DNA of 29,053 bases from IMG/VR virus record IMGVR_UViG_3300006641_000125, positions 1 to 29,053 of that record; one strand, written 5' to 3'. The first letter of the stretch is position 1, and every line of letters begins with the position of its first letter. The position numbers and the translations under genes are program-made. A model generated the notes under the pieces. It was given only the letters and a program-made list of their open reading frames with translations. It ran no database searches and had not been told where the DNA came from. The stretch comes from a virus. Below, piece by piece: positions 13,230 to 21,279 of this stretch.

Positions 13230-14897
13230 CTAAGCAGAAACGATACCTGAAACTACACCGTTCCAAGCAGGTGCGTAGCACATGAAGGTTCCACGGAAGT
13301 AGGTTGAGAAGTCGTATGAGAACTGGTTTACAGGCCATTGAATACCCATGTAATCCTGAACCATGATGTTTGCCCAAACATCTGATACCTCTGTATCAGG
13401 AATTGGCAATGTGTAAGAAAGAACAGGTGCAACACCCTGTGGTAACCACGGGTGAACAGTTAGATTAACCATCTTGCCTGTAATTTCGTTGTTCAGCGCA
13501 CCAATAACAGCGCCACCAACATAATCGCCTGTATCGGTCTGTGCCAATGTTAGACGGTAGTTAGCGGTTGAGCCATTCTTGATTGTGTCTGATAACTGCT
13601 TACGGTCTGCACCGTTAAGTAGGATTTCATCAGGGTCAGCCTTTACGTTGTTGTAAAGAAGCGCAAACACGTTCTGGAATTCTACACCTGGATTAGATGT
13701 TGAGAATGTGCTGTTGATTGTGTTGATTGCACCTGAAATAGATGGGTTAAGAACTGTTGGAAGAATTCCATCATAACCTGTTGCGTATGCAGATGTATCT
13801 GAAGCCGCAGTTGAAGCAAGCGCACCTGTTGTTGTGTATGGTGCGGTGTTTCCTGTGATTGTGGTTGAAGCCGCACCTTGAACAACGAATGTTGTTGAAG
13901 TTGTACGACCCTGGTAAGTACAGTTTGCTGTACCTGTTGTTGTACCAACATAAACGCGGTATCCAAGTGCGCCTGTAACAGCAGAAACATCAATCTGAAG
14001 AACATCGCCAGCAGAAACAGCAGTTGATTGAACTGTTGAAACAACTGATTGACCAAATGCGCCAGCATCAGCAGTTACATAAACATAGTATGTATTAGCC
14101 GCAAGTGCAGTTTGACCTGATGCCGCAACTGGAGAAGTTAAAGTTACTGTTGGTGCAGAAAGTGCGCCTGAATAACCTGAAGCAGTACCGCGAGCCATAA
14201 GCATCATACGTTCTTCCATAAGCATTGTTGCGTATAGAGTTGAAGTTGATGAAAGTTGGCGTAGGTCTTGGTAACCCAAACCTGAGAAGTTAGCATCAAA
14301 AGATACCTGGTCAGATAGTGAGTATGAGTTGTATGGTAGAACTAGGTCATCAGCAGTATAAGAAATCTGTGGGCCACGTTCGTACATAAGTGGTGTAGAT
14401 GCACCTGGCGCAAAGTCATTCTGTGTTGTCTGTGTGATACCTGGCCAAATGTTTCCTTGTCCACCTGTACCTGTACCTGTGAATCCTGTGATTCGCTTGA
14501 TACGGTGTGAAGTACCGACACCCTTCTTACGAACAATCTTGTTACGCAATGGTGTTGGGCGTGGTGTAAGCATCTTTGCAGGTGCTTCAAGGTCAAACGC
14601 CGCGAATGATGTAGATAGCGGGTTTGTAAGTGTAATTTCCTTAGCAATATCTGCGGAAATTGCACGTTGTGATGCAAGTGCTGTATTTAATGAAGCAACT
14701 GCATCAGGTGAAAGCGACTTGTTAGCAACAAGTGCTTCTAATTGTGATACTGGGTCAGCCTGTGGTGCAACACCTGGAGTATGTGAAGGGTTTGCGAAAG
14801 ACTTATTTAGTTCACCTAAATATGCTTCCTGCATTTTTGCCGCTTCAATTGGTGCAACATCACCGAACAGGTCTGATGCTTTTGGCATCTGTGCCAT
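13230..14897 (-). CDS. Major capsid protein with fibronectin-like insertion
   Basis: 555 residues, long for an HK97-type capsid protein. The first 100 residues are helical and could be a delta/scaffold segment removed by the protease. A basic segment LRNKIVRKKGVGTSHRIKR then a Gly-rich stretch mark the start of the capsid fold. Residues about 245-365 form an Ig/fibronectin type III-like insertion (AANTYYVYVTADAGAFGQS; ALGYRVYVGTTTGTANC). The rest resumes a capsid fold and ends YFRGTFMCYAPAWNGVV. The gene ends in tandem stops (TAG TAA), and an 84-base gap with only weak hairpins follows. Capsid identity rests on size, position and the protease/scaffold gene just upstream. Confidence 0.87.
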   Translation of the reverse strand: MAQMPKASDLFGDVAPIEAAKMQEAYLGELNKSFANPSHTPGVAPQADPVSQLEALVANKSLSPDAVASLNTALASQRAISADIAKEITLTNPLSTSFAAFDLEAPAKMLTPRPTPLRNKIVRKKGVGTSHRIKRITGFTGTGTGGQGNIWPGITQTTQNDFAPGASTPLMYERGPQISYTADDLVLPYNSYSLSDQVSFDANFSGLGYQDLRQLSSTSTLYATMLMEERMMLMARGTASGYSGALSAPTVTLTSPVAASGQTALAANTYYVYVTADAGAFGQSVVSTVQSTAVSAGDVLQIDVSAVTGALGYRVYVGTTTGTANCTYQGRTTSTTFVVQGAASTTITGNTAPYTTTGALASTAASDTSAYATGYDGILPTVLNPSISGAINTINSTFSTSNPGVEFQNVFALLYNNVKADPDEILLNGADRKQLSDTIKNGSTANYRLTLAQTDTGDYVGGAVIGALNNEITGKMVNLTVHPWLPQGVAPVLSYTLPIPDTEVSDVWANIMVQDYMGIQWPVNQFSYDFSTYFRGTFMCYAPAWNGVVSGIVSA

Positions 14898-14924
14898 AAG
14901 TAATTTTCCTTTTCGTTAAGTGTG

Positions 14925-16901
14925 TTATTCGTTTTCGCTTACAGGATTTGCTTTTGCCGCGAATTCATCGTGCAAAGCGCGGTATCCCTTAGCAAGAACT
15001 GGGTCGGTTGTCGCTTCGGCCTTTGCCTTATAGGTAAGTGCCTTAACGAGATATTCATTTGTCTTTGCAACAGTTGCGCTAGATGTGCGCTTAGGCCCAC
15101 CTGCAACTGCTTTTGTTAGTGCCGTTGCTAGTTCGGATTCAAGTTTTATTGATTTCTCTACTGCGGCCTCTTTATCCGCTTGCAAAGTTGCAATCTCTGC
15201 TTTTACCGATTCCATAGCACTCTTAACGGCTTTTTCAACAACATCTTCAATAGATGGTGTTTCATCTGCTACTTCTTCAGTAGCAGAAACTTCTTCAGCA
15301 ACAACTTCGGTTGCTTCAGCAACTTCTTCAATTGCTTCTACTGCATCTGCATCTGCCGACTTTTCAACGTCATCTTCATCTGCATCTGCATCTTTATCTG
15401 AACACTTGCAATCAGCCATAGCCTTATTGCACTTGTCGCATTTTTCGCCAACTGCGATTTCGCGCTGTTCGTCATCGTTTGCGGCTTTTTCTTCAACGAT
15501 TTCTTCAACAACTTCGCCTTCGGCTTCTTCGCCTTCGTACCATGCTTTTAGGTGTCCGATTGCTTCAAGAAGGTGCGAAATTGAAAATGTTTCGTCATGG
15601 CCTTCTTTGATTTCGCCCGCTTCAATACTGATTAAATCAGCGAGCGCGGCCATTGCTTCTTCATACTTTGCTTTATCAAACTTTACTGAATCGGCGTTCA
15701 AAGATTTCGCCAATTCTGTAATCTGCTTAATTGTTTCCATCTTTGTTCCTTTGTCGGTTGTTAGTGCCTTTTCTGATTTAGGGTCATAACCCCATTCAAG
15801 CCATGAATTACCTTCGGTGAAAATATCGCTTGCTTTTACTTCAAGCGACACAATCTTGTAATCACCATTTAATGCGCCTTCACCATGTGCTTCGGCATAT
15901 TCTTTAAATGGTGTTACCCAATCACCACGATTAATTCCACCCTTAGCATCGCTAGGAATTGCGCGGTAAACTTCAACTTTTGCATTAGGCTTGCCCTGCA
16001 TTTCACGGATTAATTCATGCGCTTTTGCATCTAATCCGCCGCGATGTCCTGTGCCGTAAATGTGTTCTCCCTTATCAGAATAAACATCATCAGGATAAAT
16101 TCCATTTGCGGTTAAATCATGTAACGGTGCATCATTTTCGCGTGTAGGTGCATCATGGAAACCTTCGTAATCATTTTTTGTACTTTCGGCATTAGCATTT
16201 TGACTATTGCCCCATCGTTCTTGTGCTTCAAGATGTTGTTTTGAACCTTCGCCGTGCATTTCTCTTGCAAACTCTATTCGTTGCGCATTGCTAGGCCCTG
16301 TTTTTGGGTCAATAGAATGAAATGAACGTTCGCCACTTCCACTATTTCCCCCGCCGCTACCTTCAGAAAATCGGCCCTGCTCATCGTGGTTTTCGTTGTA
16401 CTTTTCAATAACTTCTTCAACTTGAACTAAACTTGATTCGCCTTCTACTGCTTTAGCAAGAATCAATTTTGCAGATGGGTTAGCAGGTCTATCTACTAAA
16501 GATACTTCAATGATTTGACCGCCGACAATACGACCATTAACTGCCTTTGCATCACGGATAACACGCGGTGCTTTGATGCCTACTGAAAAACCCTGATATA
16601 CGCCTGTTTCAACTTTTTTAGCGGCTAATGGGTCTACAACATGAACACCGATGTAATGGCCATCTGACTTTGCTTCATATTCTTTAGCAACACCTGCGGC
16701 GCTTGGGCCATGCATCTCACGAATGTTTCCACCTGATTTAAACCATTGTGGCATTGCTTCATCAAGCCATTTTGGGTCGCAAATTTGCGAATCTAAATCA
16801 AGCGTATCGTCTGTTGCCTTTCCGAATACCATAAGTGTACCGTCATCGTTTTTATCGTATTTAACGATTGCGGCATAACTTGTTGCGTAATCCATCGCCA
16901 T
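14925..16901 (-). CDS. Prohead protease - ADP-ribosyltransferase-like - scaffold fusion
   Basis: 658 residues in three parts. Residues 1-150 resemble a prohead serine protease (His64 in REMHGPS, Ser134 in IEVSLVDRPANPSAKL). A flexible linker (KYNENHDEQGRFSEGSGGG, 168-186) leads to residues about 255-375, which look like an ADP-ribosyltransferase: Arg313 in VEVYRA, GDWVTPFKEYAEAHGE at 326-341, and Glu369 in WLEWGYD. Residues 380-658 are long, acidic and coiled-coil (Glu/Ala-rich) like scaffold proteins, with a zinc-binding-like Cys cluster (488, 491, 498, 500). Proteases cut heads during maturation, so the middle domain could be released inside the capsid. The protease and scaffold roles are well supported by position. 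The ART call rests on a few key residues and on recall of the family. Confidence 0.75.
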   Translation of the reverse strand: MAMDYATSYAAIVKYDKNDDGTLMVFGKATDDTLDLDSQICDPKWLDEAMPQWFKSGGNIREMHGPSAAGVAKEYEAKSDGHYIGVHVVDPLAAKKVETGVYQGFSVGIKAPRVIRDAKAVNGRIVGGQIIEVSLVDRPANPSAKLILAKAVEGESSLVQVEEVIEKYNENHDEQGRFSEGSGGGNSGSGERSFHSIDPKTGPSNAQRIEFAREMHGEGSKQHLEAQERWGNSQNANAESTKNDYEGFHDAPTRENDAPLHDLTANGIYPDDVYSDKGEHIYGTGHRGGLDAKAHELIREMQGKPNAKVEVYRAIPSDAKGGINRGDWVTPFKEYAEAHGEGALNGDYKIVSLEVKASDIFTEGNSWLEWGYDPKSEKALTTDKGTKMETIKQITELAKSLNADSVKFDKAKYEEAMAALADLISIEAGEIKEGHDETFSISHLLEAIGHLKAWYEGEEAEGEVVEEIVEEKAANDDEQREIAVGEKCDKCNKAMADCKCSDKDADADEDDVEKSADADAVEAIEEVAEATEVVAEEVSATEEVADETPSIEDVVEKAVKSAMESVKAEIATLQADKEAAVEKSIKLESELATALTKAVAGGPKRTSSATVAKTNEYLVKALTYKAKAEATTDPVLAKGYRALHDEFAAKANPVSENE

Positions 16902-17021
16902 TTAGTTCTCCTTAACTGCGGATTTTGAATTTTTAATTACTTCTAATTTACCGTTTACTATTTTACCTTTTTCAAGTTTTCCATTTACTAAACGGTAATA
17001 TTCATATTCCATAGGTTTCAT
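16902..17021 (-). CDS. 39-residue protein with duplicated VNGKLE unit
   Basis: The ATG at 17021 overlaps the stop of the ART-like gene (TAATG) and has AGGGG upstream. The basic product contains the unit VNGKLE twice (RLVNGKLEKGK then IVNGKLEVIK), a likely beta-hairpin duplication, and ends NSKSAVKEN. Its stop abuts the next start (TAAATG), and the AAGGAG serving that gene is inside its last codons. It lies between two effector-bearing genes. It is too short for a typical immunity protein, and its function is unknown. Confidence 0.6.
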   Translation of the reverse strand: MKPMEYEYYRLVNGKLEKGKIVNGKLEVIKNSKSAVKEN

Positions 17022-17923
17022 TACTTGCCCCTAATAATTAATGCGGAAGTATTGTAAATAACGTAATCGCCTTTTGCGCTACTTTCTGCGGTGGATTCAT
17101 AAGCACCAACTCCACTAGCCGCAATACCAACATATTCTGCGCGTTCTTTTCCACTCCATTTTGAAGGCAAAGGATTTTTTGGAACTTGTGTAATGTTTGG
17201 CGCTTTATCCATCATTGATTTAGGCGCAAGCATTGTTACAACTTCTTTGCCGCCAGTTTGCATATTAGATAATTCTGCAAAACTTTGAGCGCGTGAAGCA
17301 TCGGTTGTTACATAAGTACCTGGGCCAGCATTGCCATCGCCAATCCACGGTTTACCCGATGTAAGGCCTTCAGTAAGACCTTCAGGGCCACCACGGAATA
17401 TTTCTACATAATCACCTGATGCTTTTAACTTATCGTATTCATCAGGGCTAGCAACTAAAGATGGTTTATCCCAACCTTGTTGATGGATAATTTCACCCAT
17501 TTTATTTCTATCGGCTTCATAACTACGTTCGCCCGAAATAAATTCTTTAACATCAATTTCTTTTCCTGAAGTGGCGCGTTCTTGTGATTCTTGCGCGATA
17601 TTTGATGAACTAGCACTATCGCTATTGCCGCCCCCGTCCGTCCAACGGCCGTGGTCATCTCTTGGTTGTTCATCGCTGTATTTATTTAAATTAGAATTTA
17701 TTGATAACTTTAAATATTTTTCTGTTTCTTCTTTAGTAGAAGGAAAGATTAAATCGCTTCCTAAGAAGTACCATTCTGAAATCTTCTTAGTGGCTTTCCA
17801 TTCTGTACCATTGGGTATTTGCCACATTGATTCTTCGGTTAAAATACCTTTATCAAACGTGGCACGATATACAGCAAATACTTCGTTGTTTAATGTTTTA
17901 CCAAGAAAATACTTTGTTTCCAT
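17021..17923 (-). CDS. ADP-ribosyltransferase-like effector linked to head genes
   Basis: 300 residues. Residues 1-75 form an unknown domain (METKYFLGKTLNNEVFAVYR). A linker, KYSDEQPRDDHGRWTDGGG (81-99), has the same style as in the adjacent protease fusion. The C-terminal domain, about 120-300, has ART-like features: Arg177 in EIFRGG, GPGTYVTTDASRAQSFA (201-217), and the final DYVIYNTSALIIRG. Families with this ending (N-x-x-A-L) occur in phage head genes, usually as effector domains after MuF. I do not see a clear catalytic Glu; Glu276 in GVGAYES is one option. The gene follows the MuF gene, and AGAAGG precedes the ATG. It could be packaged with the head. ART identity is moderate. Confidence 0.6.
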   Translation of the reverse strand: METKYFLGKTLNNEVFAVYRATFDKGILTEESMWQIPNGTEWKATKKISEWYFLGSDLIFPSTKEETEKYLKLSINSNLNKYSDEQPRDDHGRWTDGGGNSDSASSSNIAQESQERATSGKEIDVKEFISGERSYEADRNKMGEIIHQQGWDKPSLVASPDEYDKLKASGDYVEIFRGGPEGLTEGLTSGKPWIGDGNAGPGTYVTTDASRAQSFAELSNMQTGGKEVVTMLAPKSMMDKAPNITQVPKNPLPSKWSGKERAEYVGIAASGVGAYESTAESSAKGDYVIYNTSALIIRGK

Positions 17924-17940
17924 ATTGCCTTCTTTCTTAG

Positions 17941-19422
17941 TTACTTAGCCTTCGGCGGTGTTTTTAATGTATCGGAAATTTCCTTCATTTTCTTGTACAG
18001 TAATAACGCTTCAGGGCTATTAGCATCTAAAACACGATATTTTTCATACATCTTGTGAATCACGTCTTTAACTTGTAAAGATTCAGGTGTATGGAACTGT
18101 AATTCAACCTTTTCACCTGTTGGGCTAGTTAAGGCTACGTTTACACCCTTGTATGAAGAATTCATTTCCCAATAGTTTTTAACTCTTGCCTTGTAGCCAA
18201 GTTTTTCCAACATTCCAACTGCTTCATCAACTACCGTCATGTAATTAGCAGGATTTGATAGCATCGTATAGCGCGTTGCATCGCTTACGTTTTGTGTTGC
18301 ACGAACTAGGTTACCATCAAAACTATTAACTGCATCTAAAAGAATCTTACGCTTTAATGAATCAGCGCCTTTAAGTCTAAACTCTAATCCGCTTAGGTCA
18401 GCGCCAACTTTATCGGCTATTACCTTCATTGTACTTGTAATAGCAGGTTCAGCGTTCTTTGCTCGGTTTTGAACTTTGCTTACAAGTTCATCAACGCTAT
18501 TTGCTTCCATGTAAGATTCAACATCTGCTTCATCAATGTTGTTAGTAACCGATTCCCTAGTAGGTAAATCAGTTTCTTCTAGCGAAACATCTTCAGGTAA
18601 ATCTTCAGGTATATCTTCTTCAGATATATCTTCTTCAGGCAAATCTTCGTAGTATGGTGTGAGCGTACACATACAATTTGGGTGCGCAGGTGGTTCTGCA
18701 TCGCCACTTGGAAAAGTATCACCAATGCCGATAGGAGAAGCATCTGCATTTTCTTGGCAAATATCGCAATTGCCTTCTTCGCCAAACACCCATTGAACTT
18801 GTTGAATATTATCTTTTTCGTATCTATCGCGGCTTGCAACAGATACAGCACGGGCGGTTTCTGTACGGGCAATAACCATTGCCGCTTCAGGGTCATCAAT
18901 AACCGTATCAATCATTTGAGCGGTTTCTCTTGCGCCATAACCTTTTTTAAGTGAAGTCGCAAGCGCTGTGCCAATACGATTTAATTTTGTATTAATAACT
19001 TCGTCAGCAATGCTAATTCTTCTACTATCTAGCAAAGAACGCAAACTGCCTGGGCGTTCTACTAATGCCGCCGCAGATTCATTACCTGGTTTCCATGTAG
19101 ACCAATCAACAACGCCTACTGATACAGGTTTTGCATCTTTCTTTAAACCTGCCAGGCGCGCCTTAGCGACACGAACTCCGAACGCATAGCCATCTGCATA
19201 AATGCTTGCAAGCGCATTTTGCATTGGTTTCTTGTTTGCTATGACGTGAGTACGCGCCCAATCTCTAGCCATTTGTGGCGAAACTGGGCCACCTGCGGGG
19301 TGGGTTTCTGCCCATGATTGAGCGATTGCATCACCATTCATTGAAACATTGAACGCTTTGCGAACCCTGGTTGCATTTTTTGCAATCAGTTTTTCCTGAT
19401 AGCGCCTTTCAGCCCATCTCAT
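17941..19422 (-). CDS. MuF minor head protein fused to a RelA/SpoT-like synthetase domain
   Basis: 493 residues. Residues about 140-257 are a MuF (SPP1 gp7-like) domain: IARTETARAVSVASRDRYEK, then a Cys/His zinc-like cluster ending HPNCMCTLTPYY. Residues 258-295 are an acidic linker with repeated EEDI/PED units. Residues about 310-465 carry the order of motifs of (p)ppGpp synthetases: FRLKGADSLKRKI (347-360), SDATRYT (Asp381, Arg384), KNYWEMNSSYKGVN (415-428), and VELQFHT (Glu440, Gln442). MuF proteins sit in or near the portal inside the head and can carry toxin domains. The fusion suggests an alarmone-type or nucleotide pyrophosphokinase effector delivered at infection. The enzyme call rests on motif order; activity is unknown. 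Confidence 0.82.
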   Translation of the reverse strand: MRWAERRYQEKLIAKNATRVRKAFNVSMNGDAIAQSWAETHPAGGPVSPQMARDWARTHVIANKKPMQNALASIYADGYAFGVRVAKARLAGLKKDAKPVSVGVVDWSTWKPGNESAAALVERPGSLRSLLDSRRISIADEVINTKLNRIGTALATSLKKGYGARETAQMIDTVIDDPEAAMVIARTETARAVSVASRDRYEKDNIQQVQWVFGEEGNCDICQENADASPIGIGDTFPSGDAEPPAHPNCMCTLTPYYEDLPEEDISEEDIPEDLPEDVSLEETDLPTRESVTNNIDEADVESYMEANSVDELVSKVQNRAKNAEPAITSTMKVIADKVGADLSGLEFRLKGADSLKRKILLDAVNSFDGNLVRATQNVSDATRYTMLSNPANYMTVVDEAVGMLEKLGYKARVKNYWEMNSSYKGVNVALTSPTGEKVELQFHTPESLQVKDVIHKMYEKYRVLDANSPEALLLYKKMKEISDTLKTPPKAK

Positions 19423-19423
19423 G

Positions 19424-21250
19424 TTACAGGCCTAGATAATGTTCAGCGTACCAACGTGCGCTATCTATATCTTTTGTTTCAACAAACTTGTTTAAAACTT
19501 CAGCATAAGTTTCATCTAATGCTTTAAATTCAAACGGGCGATTGTGTACACCCTTGCGAATCCAGCGAATAAACTTTTTTACTTCTTCTTCTGCCGCATC
19601 TTTTGGTTTTTCTTCAACAGGCGTTTCTGTTGTTGATGTATCTTCAGCGCCTAAATCGCCCATCATGCTCATTGGGTCTACCGCAGGTTGCAATCCTTCA
19701 GCACCGAAGAAATAAACGCCATTACCTGCAACAATCATTGGCATATCTGCTTCAGGTGTTTCTACCAATGGCAAACCTAATTCAGCGCGGGTTTCGTTAA
19801 GTGTGAATGTACCGTTCTTACGGCGAATATCATCACGCGCCGCCGCTTCTTGTGTATTTAGGCGCTCGCTTGGTGCAAGTCTAAATTCAAGTTCGCGTGG
19901 CATACCTAACCAACGATAAGACAACGCAGATAGCATTTGTGAAATCCAATTAGCAGTAGGAATGATTCCAATGTTTTCTGCGGTATCTGATTCACCTTGT
20001 TGTAATCCTGATGCGCCTAATGAACCTGAACTATTAAATCCAATTTCAGATGGAAGAACGCCAAAATGACCTGTAATTGATGCAATCAAATAGTTATCCA
20101 TTGCATCGCTAAACTTGTCTGAATATCCTTCTTCAAAGTGTAACTTGCCGCCAGGAACAAGAACGCGCAAGCGATTACGTTGTGCGGTTTGGCCTGATAG
20201 GTCATCGTTGTAAATATTTTCGTATGCTCTGATTTGGTCAGGGGTCATCGCTGTTGTTTCAGGCATTTCTAAGTATGACTTAGGCATTGTGCCATCGGTG
20301 AATTCTGAACGAATCCATTGTTGGCGGCGCAAATAAATATCCGCTAATGGCAAACAACGCTCGGTTGGCGATAATCCGTAAACAGAATTAGCGCGGCGAT
20401 TGCGTACAAAATATGCAAGTTCGTCAGATGTAAATTCACCATCTGCCGCTTCGTCATCAATACCTGCATTAAATTCAGAACGTGGGAATCCAAAAAGAAT
20501 CTGTTGGAAAGCAGGGCCAACGTGCGGTTCAGGGCGCATACCACGGTCATCTAACAACGGCTTAATTGTTGAGCCATCAAGAATTTGAAATCCGCGAATC
20601 TCGCCACCAACAGTTGATTGTGGCCATATAGCCCAAGCATCAAGCACGTCAATTTCTTCAAGTGCCATGTTTAGCCAATCAACAAATGCTAAACCGTTTT
20701 GTGGGTCGGGTGTATCCCAAAACTTTTTTAAGCGACCAATTTCAGGTGCTAATGTTTCACGCGCTTTTGCAAGTGCTTGTAAATGATTTCCACCTGATTC
20801 AGCAATGATGCGTTCTGTTGCCGCTTCGCTAAGAACAATATCCCATTGCAAACCTGTTAGTTTTGCTTTGCGTACTTCAATGCATCGGCGAACAATATCC
20901 ACCTGGTCTGCAACGCCACGCAAAGTTTTAAATGGAACTAAACGATTATCAGAAACATTGATGTTCTGCGCAACTTGAAATTCATAACGGCGTGGGTCAG
21001 GGCGGCCAGTATCTTCACGCAATGGGTTAATTGCGCCAGGATAAATTGGCATACCTGGGGCAAATGGAACGTTTGCCAATGCAGGGCTACGCGGCAATGC
21101 GGTACTTACGTTTGCACCATATTGCGTTTGTGCAATACCTGCAACGCTTTGCATCTGTTGCATAGACATTGTGCCAGCACCAGCAGGGAGATTTGGCGCT
21201 TTTACAATTTCATCTGCAACGCGCTTTGCGAAACGGTCAAACAAACCCAT
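19424..21250 (-). CDS. Portal protein
   Basis: 608 residues, the typical size. The N-terminus is Gln/Ala-rich. From about residue 105 there is a portal-like core (FKTLRGVADQVDIVRRCIEV at 107-126, then RKAKLTGLQWDIVL). A middle block has DELAYFVRNRRANSVYG and LADIYLRRQQWIRSEF, and a helix-rich region contains GFNSSGSLGASGLQQGES near the end of the core. The acidic tail (EEKPKDAAEEEVKKF) is followed by a WIRKGVHNRPFEFKALD segment. The portal forms the DNA entry dodecamer and is followed by the MuF gene, as in many phages. GGGAG precedes the ATG at 21250. It is the first gene of the leftward head-tail unit; only 29 bases separate it from the plus-strand cassette. Confidence 0.88.
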   Translation of the reverse strand: MGLFDRFAKRVADEIVKAPNLPAGAGTMSMQQMQSVAGIAQTQYGANVSTALPRSPALANVPFAPGMPIYPGAINPLREDTGRPDPRRYEFQVAQNINVSDNRLVPFKTLRGVADQVDIVRRCIEVRKAKLTGLQWDIVLSEAATERIIAESGGNHLQALAKARETLAPEIGRLKKFWDTPDPQNGLAFVDWLNMALEEIDVLDAWAIWPQSTVGGEIRGFQILDGSTIKPLLDDRGMRPEPHVGPAFQQILFGFPRSEFNAGIDDEAADGEFTSDELAYFVRNRRANSVYGLSPTERCLPLADIYLRRQQWIRSEFTDGTMPKSYLEMPETTAMTPDQIRAYENIYNDDLSGQTAQRNRLRVLVPGGKLHFEEGYSDKFSDAMDNYLIASITGHFGVLPSEIGFNSSGSLGASGLQQGESDTAENIGIIPTANWISQMLSALSYRWLGMPRELEFRLAPSERLNTQEAAARDDIRRKNGTFTLNETRAELGLPLVETPEADMPMIVAGNGVYFFGAEGLQPAVDPMSMMGDLGAEDTSTTETPVEEKPKDAAEEEVKKFIRWIRKGVHNRPFEFKALDETYAEVLNKFVETKDIDSARWYAEHYLGL

Positions 21251-21279
21251 TGTTATCTCCCTATTGGTATTGTTGTCTT

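Noticed and set aside
15085-15789. 234-codon Ser/Ala-rich frame on the plus strand
   Set aside because: It is antisense to the acidic scaffold part; its Ser/Ala bias is what the opposite strand of Glu/Ala/Asp codons gives, and no ribosome binding site or neighbours support it.
21169-21279. 37 extra N-terminal codons on the GH130-like gene
   Set aside because: They overlap the portal start on the other strand and look unlike the family start; ATG at 21280 fits.
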